A stretch of 64,000 bases of DNA from an uncultured Alphaproteobacteria bacterium (GTDB taxonomy: Bacteria; Pseudomonadota; Alphaproteobacteria; Rs-D84). The position numbers and the translations under genes were made by a program. The stretch is from contig CAKQGH010000006.1 in assembly GCA_934232895.1 (NCBI GenBank), positions 1 to 64,000 of the forward strand, given 5' to 3'. Of the stretch, positions 1 through 6,413 are shown one piece after another; positions within the stretch are counted from its first letter, which is position 1; every line of letters begins with the position of its first letter. Under the pieces are notes generated by a model. It saw only the letters and a list, made by a program, of their open reading frames with translations, searched no databases and was not told the DNA's origin.

Positions 1-325
1 AAATTCAAACGCCGTTCATCGGCGTTTTAATTTTTTCGGAGCGGGACGAAAACACACGAGACGTGGGTTTGTACCGCAGCAAAAAGGCAGACGGGAGTAT
101 GCCGGTTTGCGCCAGCAAATTTTGCAAGGTCGGCGAAGCCAATCCCATCAGCTCCACCAGGAAAATTCAAACGCCGTTCATCGGCGTTTTAATTTTTTCG
201 GAGCGGGACGAAAACACACGAGACGTGGGTTTGTACCGCCGCAAAAAGGCAGACGTGAGTATGCCGGTTTGCGCCAGCAAATTTTGCAAGGTCGGCGAAG
301 CCAATCCCATCAGCTCCACCAAGAA
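1..325 (+). repeat. Tandem 162-bp repeat with interrupted tRNA-like 3' end
   Basis: Two head-to-tail copies (starting at 1 and 163) differ at only a few bases. Each unit carries a terminator hairpin with a T run (8-36 and 170-198) and then about 120 nt that ends like a tRNA or tmRNA: T-stem halves GTGGG (63-67; 225-229) and CCCAT (144-148; 306-310), then CAGCTCC, A and CCA (149-159; 311-321). A GGAGC upstream could pair with GCTCC. In place of a seven-base T-loop there is an insert of about 75 nt with small hairpins (GGCA/TGCC at 86-89/100-103; TTTGC/GCAAA at 106-110/115-119). A diverged relative lies at 10334-10461 on the minus strand. No complete tRNA body (D-arm, anticodon arm) is visible, so I do not call a tRNA. 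Function unknown. Confidence 0.75.
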
Positions 326-326
326 T

Positions 327-352
327 CAAATCGCCCTTGTGGCGATTTTTTG
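327..352 (+). terminator. Terminator after second tandem repeat copy
   Basis: Stem ATCGCC (330-335) with GGCGAT (341-346) followed by a T run. It starts six bases after the CCA-like end of the second repeat copy, as expected if the repeat is transcribed on the plus strand. Its sequence differs from the hairpins at 8-36 and 170-198. Confidence 0.7.
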
Positions 353-440
353 TGGTAAATCGGGCCCTGCGGGGACAGATTTACCACTACCCCGGCACTT
401 CGTGCCACCCAGTCGCTTGGCGAAGGGGATAGATTTATGT
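353..440 (-). repeat. Intergenic palindromic repeat (family C)
   Basis: Reverse-orientation copy of a repeat also found at 11229-11325, 26769-26870 and 48287-48460. Shared parts are a CCCCTTCGC...GCGAAGGGG palindrome, GGCACGAAGTGCC, and GTAGTGGTAAAT followed by a C/G-rich hairpin. No coding capacity is seen. Confidence 0.6.
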
Positions 441-456
441 TGTTGGCCGTTTATAC

Positions 457-485
457 TTGTATTTTTATATCAGACATTGTATAAT
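457..485 (+). promoter_or_regulatory. Sigma70-type promoter for structured RNA
   Basis: TTGTAT (457-462), a 17-base spacer and TATAAT (480-485). Expected transcription start near 491-493, just before the first hairpin of the RNA at 491-661. It is among the best promoter matches in the window. Confidence 0.65.
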
Positions 486-490
486 TCGCG

Positions 491-661
491 TGCAATGGCG
501 GGTTGCCATTGTGGGGTTTAAGAGCCCGGTATAGAGCGTCCGAGATGACGATACATCTCCAACCAAACCGGTTGGAGGGCGTGAATATATTGAATAAGCG
601 CACTATACTCTATTATAGCTCTTAACCTCCAGCCACCTGAATTTTCTGGTGGTTTTCTTTT
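491..661 (+). ncRNA. Candidate structured small RNA or leader
   Basis: About 170 nt between a strong promoter and a terminator. Visible helices: CAATGGC/GCCATTG near the 5' end; a closing stem TTAAGAGC (518-525) with GCTCTTAA (618-625), eight perfect pairs; an inner stem GTATAG-A-GCG (529-538) with CGC-A-CTATAC (599-608), symmetric about one A/A mismatch; and hairpins GAGATG/CATCTC (542-559) and CAACC/GGTTG (560-574). A CCTCC motif, complementary to Shine-Dalgarno sequences, is unpaired at about 626-630. It does not carry the conserved cores of tmRNA, SRP RNA or RNase P RNA that I know. It could be a trans-acting sRNA or an attenuating leader for the HTH gene at 672. Confidence 0.55.
631..661 (+). 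terminator. Terminator of the structured RNA
   Basis: CCACC (633-637) pairs with GGTGG (648-652), followed by TTTTCTTTT. The Shine-Dalgarno sequence AGGGGG of the next gene overlaps its downstream end, so readthrough would be needed for co-transcription. Confidence 0.7.
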
Positions 662-671
662 AGGGGGCAAT

Positions 672-905
672 ATGAGAATTGGACTGGAAATAGAACAAAT
701 CCGCCAGGAATTGGGATTGTCGGTTGTATTTATGTGCAATGCAATGGATTTAACCACGGGCGAATATCAAAAACTGTTATGTGGGCGATACCGATTAAAT
801 ATATTCCAGTTGATTGGCTTTATTGGTGCAACATGTCACCCTTTGCCGTTGAATGAACACCCGTCGCTGCTCTATCCCGCCACGACACAAAGAAAAAATG
901 GGTAA
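672..905 (+). CDS. Small HTH (XRE-like) protein
   Basis: A 77-aa protein preceded by a strong AGGGGG ribosome site. Residues about 5-50 resemble a compact helix-turn-helix domain of the Cro/CI (XRE) class: IRQELGLS, then FMCNAMDLTTGEYQKLL and a hydrophobic closing helix FQLIGFI. The C-terminal 20 residues look unstructured. It lies directly behind the terminator of the structured RNA. A DNA-binding role is inferred from the fold-like pattern only. No partner gene or operator could be assigned. Confidence 0.6.
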   Translation: MRIGLEIEQIRQELGLSVVFMCNAMDLTTGEYQKLLCGRYRLNIFQLIGFIGATCHPLPLNEHPSLLYPATTQRKNG

Positions 906-963
906 GTGATTTAGTGATATAGTGATGAAATAAATACAGTTTTAGAAAAGAGAACTTAAAAAC

Positions 964-1174
964 TTGTCATTCCCGCTCCGGGCCCCACGAAATTGAAAAT
1001 TTCGTGGGTGGGCAAAGGCGGGAATAGGGTCTTGGAAATTGCTCTCGTTCATTGTTGTACAATATTTGGTAAAAGGCGGCGTATACCAATATTACCGTAT
1101 TCCGCAATGTTCTGTGTTTGGCTCGTTGCACTCGCACTGCATAGTCCCTATTCCTGCCTACGCAGGAATGACAA
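964..1174. mobile_element. MITE-like element (family A), copy 1
   Basis: Begins TTGTCATTCC and ends GGAATGACAA, an inverted terminal repeat. The interior holds a conserved non-coding stretch (GGGTCTTGGAAATT ... CTCGTTCATTGTTGTAC ... CCGCAATGTTCTGTG). Three more copies lie at 26473-26645, 27089-27301 and 47863-48037. This copy, like the one at 27089, has an extra palindrome of family D inserted inside its left terminal repeat (about 975-1015). No transposase is encoded, so movement would need one supplied in trans. The rest of 906-1227 shows no gene. Confidence 0.7.
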
Positions 1175-1227
1175 TTAGCAGGTGCGCCAATGGCGCAACC
1201 CATTGCTCTCTGCTCTTTGCGCTCTAT

Positions 1228-1255
1228 AAAAAAACGCGCCGGGGCGCGTTTTTTT
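1228..1255 (-). terminator. Terminator of small secreted protein gene
   Basis: AACGCGCC/GGCGCGTT hairpin with A and T runs on both sides, overlapping the stop codon (1254-1256) of the minus-strand gene. A degenerate GAGAGCAGAGAGCAATG-type repeat lies beside it (about 1195-1226, reverse orientation). Confidence 0.7.
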
Positions 1256-1571
1256 ATCGTAATCCCATTGCGCGGCAACATGCCGATGCGCCACTGCGCC
1301 AATCGGAATATTGTTCGGTTGGGTTGCGCAAACTGCGCCATGGTTGCCAACCGCTGCATTTTTTTGCGGCGCCGGTTCCAGTGCATTTGACATAGCGGCG
1401 CAAACTGCATGTTTGGTCGGAAACCTTGCCCATATCGGTTGTGCATTTTACAACCACATTTTGATTGCGGGCGTCGTTTTTGCCCAGTTCCTTGGACGAC
1501 AAAACCTGGTACGCGGATGCGGTGCATACCGATGTCAGCACAATCATAAATGCCATCATAAAGCGTTTCAT
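1254..1571 (-). CDS. Small secreted cysteine-rich protein
   Basis: A 105-aa protein with a clear signal peptide (MKRFMMAFMIVLTSVCTASA, cleavage near residue 20) and an AGGGGG ribosome site eight bases upstream. The mature part has six cysteines (KCTTD, TCSLR, KCTG, KCSG and a final CC pair), suggesting disulfide bonds in the periplasm or outside the cell. The upstream 90 bases are AT-rich and may hold its promoter. I do not recognise the family. It lies downstream of three other secreted proteins on the same strand but has its own gap and terminator. Confidence 0.7.
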   Translation of the reverse strand: MKRFMMAFMIVLTSVCTASAYQVLSSKELGKNDARNQNVVVKCTTDMGKVSDQTCSLRRYVKCTGTGAAKKCSGWQPWRSLRNPTEQYSDWRSGASACCRAMGLR

Positions 1572-1661
1572 AATGCCCCCTGTCCTGCTGGTGTTCTTGT
1601 TATATATATTATTATATATATTATAAGAATTCGTGGCAATAATTACAATGGGAAAATTTTA

Positions 1662-3326
1662 TCAATCGTTGTGCGTGGTCCACGGGTCTTCGTTCATAAT
1701 CAGATAATAAATTGATGGGTTGTCGGTTCCGGGGTTGCGCAATATTGGCCGCACAACATATATGTCAACATCGCATGCGTTGTTGTTTGCATCAGATTGC
1801 GTTTCGGTCAAATCTTGATAGAATTTTGCCGCCATATCCATGGCCTGCAAATATGCGGCATCGTCGTCGGCGGGACTGATTGTGTCGCCCAACCACATCA
1901 GCCACATTCCATGATTGACAATATTTTCTTGTCCCGCCAGGTCATCCGCCGACAGCAACAACAGCGGCGCAAATTCAACGCCACTGGTGAATTCGCCGGT
2001 GCTGGTTTCGGTCCAATCGTACATGCCGCCAATAAATTTGATTGCACCATATATTACGCCGCCGGTGGCCTCCATCTTGGCCAACATGCCGGCACTGCGC
2101 ATGGTGGAATTGAACAACCAATCGCGAATGCGCCCCGATACGGCACTGCTGCGTGCAATGCGTCCCCCGCGGTTCAGCATTTTATTGCCGGTGTTTGCCG
2201 CACGCAATGCGCGCCAACCGCGGGCGACAACATTTCCGCGTTGGGCGGTTTTCAGTCCACGCAGCGCGTGGCGATATTTGTTTATTTCGGCATAACTTTT
2301 TGTTGCCTGGTTATATTGTTTTACCTGGTCCGATGTTTGTTCCATTTCGCGCATAGATTTGGCCAAATCGGCAACCTGGTCCGATTTGCGTGCATATTCG
2401 GTGGCATTTGCGGCGCGATCTATTTTCTTTAATTCATCCGCCGCGCGGGCATATTGTTGCGACACGCGGATATAGTCGCGAACGGCGTCGGTTTTTGCCA
2501 ATGTACGGATGGTATTGCCCAAATTTTTCAGTGTGCGCGATGCGCGCGCGGCCTTGGTCGTGCCCAGCAAAACCGTGCCGCCGCCGGCGGTCACAACGGT
2601 TATGGCCACATCCAGCCCTATTTCCAAATACGACACCCAACGCAAATCGGCATCGCCGGCAACATAGTAATCGTTTGAATCATCGTCCAATCCAACGGTT
2701 TTATGCATGGCCACATTTATCATATCACTGTCGTTGGCGAATGCGCTTTTACTGGTACAGCGGGCGTTTTGTGGGTACAATTCATCAATGTTGTTTTTTA
2801 TATATTCCAATGAAATTGTATGGTTCGTGCCGGCGGCGGCAAATCGGTCCAATGCGCCGTGCTGTACAACCATAATGGCGTACCATGCCGGGTCTGTATT
2901 GGTCCATACGGCATTGTCACCATCGCCACCAATGCGCGGGCTGTCCCCCGCCGGGGGCATTGCGGCACGCGTGGCCAACATTAAACGTTGGTGTAAAATT
3001 TTTGGTTGGGTTTCGTAATTGATAACTATTTCGCGGCCGCCCGGGAAAGTATATTTTATTGGCAAAAATTTCACCGTTTCGGTTATGTCAATGCCCGCAA
3101 TTTCGGGGCACGCCAAAACAGTACGCAAAACATTTGCATCGGCAAATGTTTTATGCACCCATTGTTGGATAACAATTTCATCATCGGTTTCAGAAACTGT
3201 GTTTGCCGTTGCAGCCAACGCATTTGCAAATGCCGCCGTCGCACATTCTGTGGCTTCAACCGTCGCACGTGCGGCACTGGCCCACAGACATATACATAAT
3301 GCACAAAATGCGATTTGAATTCGCAT
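1662..3326 (-). CDS. Secreted protein of unknown function, 554 aa
   Basis: Begins with a signal peptide ending near AARA (residue about 21). The middle contains a glycine-rich hydrophobic segment (ITVVTAGGGTVLLGTT, about residues 248-263) and a long charged helical stretch with coiled-coil character (about 265-370). A second Gly-rich segment is near residue 435 (TGGVIYGAIKFIGG). It starts four bases after the stop of the gene at 3331-4536, so the two are surely co-transcribed. I recognise no known domain. The hydrophobic segments could be membrane-interacting, but that is inference. Confidence 0.75.
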   Translation of the reverse strand: MRIQIAFCALCICLWASAARATVEATECATAAFANALAATANTVSETDDEIVIQQWVHKTFADANVLRTVLACPEIAGIDITETVKFLPIKYTFPGGREIVINYETQPKILHQRLMLATRAAMPPAGDSPRIGGDGDNAVWTNTDPAWYAIMVVQHGALDRFAAAGTNHTISLEYIKNNIDELYPQNARCTSKSAFANDSDMINVAMHKTVGLDDDSNDYYVAGDADLRWVSYLEIGLDVAITVVTAGGGTVLLGTTKAARASRTLKNLGNTIRTLAKTDAVRDYIRVSQQYARAADELKKIDRAANATEYARKSDQVADLAKSMREMEQTSDQVKQYNQATKSYAEINKYRHALRGLKTAQRGNVVARGWRALRAANTGNKMLNRGGRIARSSAVSGRIRDWLFNSTMRSAGMLAKMEATGGVIYGAIKFIGGMYDWTETSTGEFTSGVEFAPLLLLSADDLAGQENIVNHGMWLMWLGDTISPADDDAAYLQAMDMAAKFYQDLTETQSDANNNACDVDIYVVRPILRNPGTDNPSIYYLIMNEDPWTTHND

Positions 3327-3330
3327 GTTT

Positions 3331-4536
3331 TTATTTCAATCCAAATCCTGTATCCGTGTTTTGGGTCCCACAGAAATCAATTATACGCTGACGCTCGGTC
3401 TGGATATTTTTAATGGCAGTCGCATACGGATCGGCGGCTGATGCCGCACCCGGCGCATTTGGCGAAACCACGGCGGTGCCACTTGGTGTGCCGCCGGCAA
3501 CGCCGCCATCAGATGTATAGCATGTATTACCAGATTTTGTATATCCCGCCTTGCACACCCAATTCCAACAGAAATTTTCCGTGTCTGGTTGGTATTCAAT
3601 GTATTCTTCCAGACCGCGCAATGGGGCCTCGCCGCAGAAACGATATTGACATTCCGGTTCCCAAAAATCGTCTTGCCACAGACCGTCCCACCACGATAAT
3701 TCTTTGTCGGCCCAAGTTTCGGAACCCTTTTTTATGTCGCCCTGTAAACAGCGGCGCACACCGTATGCAATGGGTTGGCCATTGGAATCGTTCACGGCGC
3801 AAAACATATAGTCGCCAATTTCCGCCTGACGCTGACCCTTGTTAAATGCGGTGTGACAGCATGTAAATGCACCAGTAATCGGGTCATCCAAACAATCTGT
3901 TTCAGAAAACAATTGTGAACCAGTGATTGCGCCGCCCAGGACCGCACCAACACCCGCAGCAACGGCGGTTCCGATGCCTGGCACAAAACTGCCAACGCCG
4001 GCGCCGGCCGTGCCCCCACCAACAACGCCACTGACAACATCCCAAGCAGAATGTTTCGTATTGCCAGATGTGGCCGAGACAACGGCGGCTGTGCCCCCCA
4101 CAATTGCCACCCCGCCAGCAACCTTGGCCTTGGTGGACATACCCTTCCAATTGTTTTTGACTGCGGTACCAAATCCGGTTTTCGTGGTATTGGGCGTGTT
4201 GACAACCGCAGGTGCCGCGCCGGCGTTGCTGGGGGTTGATGCATTCGCCGCGGGCACTGATGTAGATGTTGTCGCGGTTGGTGCAGATGCTGCGGGGGCA
4301 GATGTAGATGTTGTCGTCGCAGTCGGGGTGGTCACCGGCGCGGCATTAGGATTTATACCATTCGCCGGCATACCCGTCGTATTGATAAATTGTCCGGTTA
4401 CTGCATCACGCCACCTGTGGTCTGACAGACTTTGTACGGGAACAACATTCGGATCATTCCAATTTAATGCCCAGGCGTCGCCCAGTAATGCGCACAATGA
4501 ACATAAACTGATAAAATATACATGATTAAATCTCAT
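3331..4536 (-). CDS. Secreted glycine-zipper protein, 401 aa
   Basis: I start at the ATG whose A is shared with the upstream TGA stop (TGATG), because an AGGGGG ribosome site precedes it and the N-terminus becomes a good signal peptide (MRFNHVYFISLCSLCALLGD, then AWA). A longer open frame of 18 more codons upstream is unlikely to be used. After an Ala/Thr/Ser/Pro-rich low-complexity region (about 60-120) comes a Gly/Ala-rich segment with glycine-zipper spacing (GGGTAGAGVGSFVPGIGTAV), typical of proteins that insert in or oligomerise at membranes. The C-terminal half is Cys-rich (CLDDP, CCHTAF, CRFCG-like spacing) and recalls the Cys modules of the giant proteins further on. Function unknown. 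Confidence 0.75.
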   Translation of the reverse strand: MRFNHVYFISLCSLCALLGDAWALNWNDPNVVPVQSLSDHRWRDAVTGQFINTTGMPANGINPNAAPVTTPTATTTSTSAPAASAPTATTSTSVPAANASTPSNAGAAPAVVNTPNTTKTGFGTAVKNNWKGMSTKAKVAGGVAIVGGTAAVVSATSGNTKHSAWDVVSGVVGGGTAGAGVGSFVPGIGTAVAAGVGAVLGGAITGSQLFSETDCLDDPITGAFTCCHTAFNKGQRQAEIGDYMFCAVNDSNGQPIAYGVRRCLQGDIKKGSETWADKELSWWDGLWQDDFWEPECQYRFCGEAPLRGLEEYIEYQPDTENFCWNWVCKAGYTKSGNTCYTSDGGVAGGTPSGTAVVSPNAPGAASAADPYATAIKNIQTERQRIIDFCGTQNTDTGFGLK

Positions 4537-5441
4537 CAATATACCCCCTGGGTCTGACAACTGGTAAATGGTACGCCCGCCGATTGACATTTTTTCAATG
4601 CAGCCAAATCGGCGTCCAATATCGTCAATTTTTGAAAATATTTTGTACAGTATGCGGCGCGGCGTGATGCCTGGCGTTGCAAATATTGTTCTTCGCTTTC
4701 AATATTTAATTGTTTATATGCCGAGGTGTCTTTGTATGGTGCGTATCCAGCGGCCGCGTTTTCCACGCGTTCGGTAAATGATGCGTCGGCAATTGTCGTT
4801 GGGAATGCGGCGCGTTCAACATGCTCGGTCCCGGCACCATTTTGTGCCTGTAATGTTTCCAATGTTTCGGCGCGCTGTTTCATTTCGGTGCCCCACTCCA
4901 CACCGTTCCATGTTGGCGATTGTGGTTCGTATGGATTATCTATTTTGAATTCAGAATTGGCCGATGTGTTGGCGGCGGTTGCCGTCGGAAATGCCGTTGC
5001 GCGGCCCGATTTTGGCGCCGCAATGGCATAATTCGATTTGTATTCGGCAAATGTTGTGTCAATAAAACCCGCGCATGGCGTCACATAGTTGTGGTTCGGC
5101 AAACTGGCCAATTGAACGGTCAATGCCGGGCGGGCGTCATCCAAACTGACCCCGATGCAATTATTATGCGTTTGGCAATACGATGCAACCAACGCCGAAA
5201 CAACGCGTGCGCAATCGCCCGTGTCAACATCGGTGCCCTGGGCATATACCGGTTGTGGCATACGCTGGTTATATGGGCTGGACGGTGTCCAAAATGGATT
5301 AGACGAATAATTTTGCACATTTTGAATTTGCCCGTATTGCGACATAATCTTTGGCGTTGCGGCATTCAGCGCGCCCGCACTAAATAAAGAGCAGAGAGCA
5401 GAGAGCAGAGAGCAATGAAAAAATAGTTTATTTTTTATCAT
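4536..5441 (-). CDS. Secreted protein of unknown function, 301 aa
   Basis: The N-terminus is a signal peptide (MIKNKLFFHCSLLSALCSLF). Its hydrophobic core is encoded by the same heptad repeat (GCAGAGA, read on the other strand) that forms the inverted repeat of the element at 5398-5843. The start codon overlaps the end of the four-helix-bundle gene by 14 bases. The mature protein has scattered cysteines (DCARVV, YCQTHNNC, CTKYF, CQSAG, CQTQG) and no domain I recognise. It overlaps the next gene by one base (TGATG) and is translationally coupled to it. The original N-terminus may have been replaced by the inserted element. Confidence 0.75.
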   Translation of the reverse strand: MIKNKLFFHCSLLSALCSLFSAGALNAATPKIMSQYGQIQNVQNYSSNPFWTPSSPYNQRMPQPVYAQGTDVDTGDCARVVSALVASYCQTHNNCIGVSLDDARPALTVQLASLPNHNYVTPCAGFIDTTFAEYKSNYAIAAPKSGRATAFPTATAANTSANSEFKIDNPYEPQSPTWNGVEWGTEMKQRAETLETLQAQNGAGTEHVERAAFPTTIADASFTERVENAAAGYAPYKDTSAYKQLNIESEEQYLQRQASRRAAYCTKYFQKLTILDADLAALKKCQSAGVPFTSCQTQGVY

Positions 5442-5843
5442 CGTGTTTTTTCTTTTTTGTGTTTTGTTCTGGTTTAATATTCTTTTCCGTCGTTTTTGTT
5501 GTTGCCGCCAACATGCGTATCAGTTCTTTACAATCACGGGTCATAGAATTGTACGATTTGTTGTCGATATAATCGGTTTCTTTCAGCAAGCGCAGCCAGT
5601 ACAAAGTCTCGGAACATTCTTTATAGGCGATGTATATTTTTGCCAGAAAGTCTGATTTCGTAATGGCACAGTCCGCTTCGGATATATTGGCGCCAATACT
5701 GGTTCCAGAACGCAAAATCTGTTTAGACAGAACAAACTCTTGCTGATTGGTGCACAAAAATTTGTACAGATTTATAATCCGTATCGCAAATTTTGTGCTT
5801 TTTCCCAGGGCTATGTTCTCTCTCATTGCTCTCTGCTCTCTGC
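5398..5843 (-). mobile_element. Four-helix-bundle (IVP) element 1 with heptad inverted repeats
   Basis: A perfect 21-bp inverted repeat (5398-5418 and 5823-5843) built from GCAGAGA heptads and ending in CAATGA encloses one gene (5428-5826). The right repeat contains the gene's ribosome site (GAGAG) and its ATG. The left repeat lies inside the coding sequence of the downstream secreted protein. A second element of the same design but with unrelated heptads lies at 24941-25379. Related heptad fragments occur near 1195, 11148, 26175 and 47577. Confidence 0.6.
5428..5826 (-). CDS. Four-helix bundle protein (S23/IVP family)
   Basis: A 132-aa protein of the four-helix-bundle family first known from intervening sequences of 23S rRNA genes. 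The signature is clear: an opening helix (KFAIRIINLYKFL), then SKQILRSGTSIGANISEA, then DFLAKIYIAYKECSETLYWL, and a last helix ending in LAATTKTT, with a lysine-rich tail. I start at the ATG inside the right inverted repeat. Seven further upstream codons only translate the repeat. Downstream it overlaps the secreted-protein gene by 14 bases. Molecular function of the family is unclear. Relatives serve as accessory proteins of diversity-generating retroelements (Avd), but no reverse transcriptase is present here. Confidence 0.85.
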   Translation of the reverse strand: MRENIALGKSTKFAIRIINLYKFLCTNQQEFVLSKQILRSGTSIGANISEADCAITKSDFLAKIYIAYKECSETLYWLRLLKETDYIDNKSYNSMTRDCKELIRMLAATTKTTEKNIKPEQNTKKKKHDDKK

Positions 5844-5866
5844 GCATTGCTCTCTTTTAATAATAA

Positions 5867-6337
5867 CTATATCAAAAATGCCATTGTTATTAAAGCCAAA
5901 ATTATGCCGGTGATAAAGAACGGTGCAAACGGAATATATTTCTGGTGTTTGGCGGCGGCCCACACGGCGCCGGTCACACATGCCACAATCAACGCCAGTG
6001 ATACGCCCTGGACCCCGGCCCACACACCGCCGGTTGCAATCAGTTTGATATCGCCCATGCCAATTGGGGTGCTGGCATCTGGATTTTTCCAGCGACGCAC
6101 CACATCAAATACAAAACCGGTTCCGGCCGCCAATGCATATCCAAACGCCGCACCAATTGCCGCACCGCGCGGTCCAACCGGCCAAACGAACCAATTTGTT
6201 ATCAACAATCCAATCAGCATCAATGGCCACAGAAACGCATCGGGTATAATACGGCGGCGCAAATCGGCCCGCGAAATTTGCCACGCGCACCACAATGCAA
6301 TGCCCAGTAAAATAATGAAAAAGATTTGCCAAATCAT
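5867..6337 (-). CDS. Prepilin peptidase, A24 family (CpaA/TadV-like)
   Basis: A 156-aa membrane protein with about five to six hydrophobic segments. The two aspartates of type IV prepilin peptidases are present: D25 in ADLRRRIIPD and D96 in GMGD. It lacks the N-terminal methyltransferase domain of PilD, matching the short CpaA/TadV type that trims Flp-type prepilins at the inner membrane. Start chosen at 6337 because of the AAGGGGG site just upstream; the frame stays open across the antisense of gcrA but that part is low complexity. It is first in a minus-strand run with the four-helix-bundle gene and three secreted proteins. No pilin gene is visible in the window. Confidence 0.85.
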   Translation of the reverse strand: MIWQIFFIILLGIALWCAWQISRADLRRRIIPDAFLWPLMLIGLLITNWFVWPVGPRGAAIGAAFGYALAAGTGFVFDVVRRWKNPDASTPIGMGDIKLIATGGVWAGVQGVSLALIVACVTGAVWAAAKHQKYIPFAPFFITGIILALITMAFLI

Positions 6338-6413
6338 ATTTTTCCCCCTTGCCTTTCGATTCGGAACTGTGATAGAATTATACCATAAAAAGTACAACAG
6401 AGGTTGATATAAA

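Noticed and set aside
1..325. Possible CRISPR array or split tmRNA
   Set aside because: Only two units with no short spacers, so not CRISPR. The CAGCTCCACCA end is tmRNA-like, but the tag reading frame and the GGxTTCGAC-type 5' domain are not found nearby and the T-loop is interrupted.
491..661. 6S RNA, SRP RNA or a known riboswitch
   Set aside because: Length is close to 6S, but the typical long hairpin with central bubble is not formed; no SRP GGAA/helix 8 core; no riboswitch signature I can name.
1311..3318. Plus-strand open frames opposite the secreted-protein genes
   Set aside because: Shadows of the minus-strand genes, which have signal peptides, ribosome sites and operon spacing.
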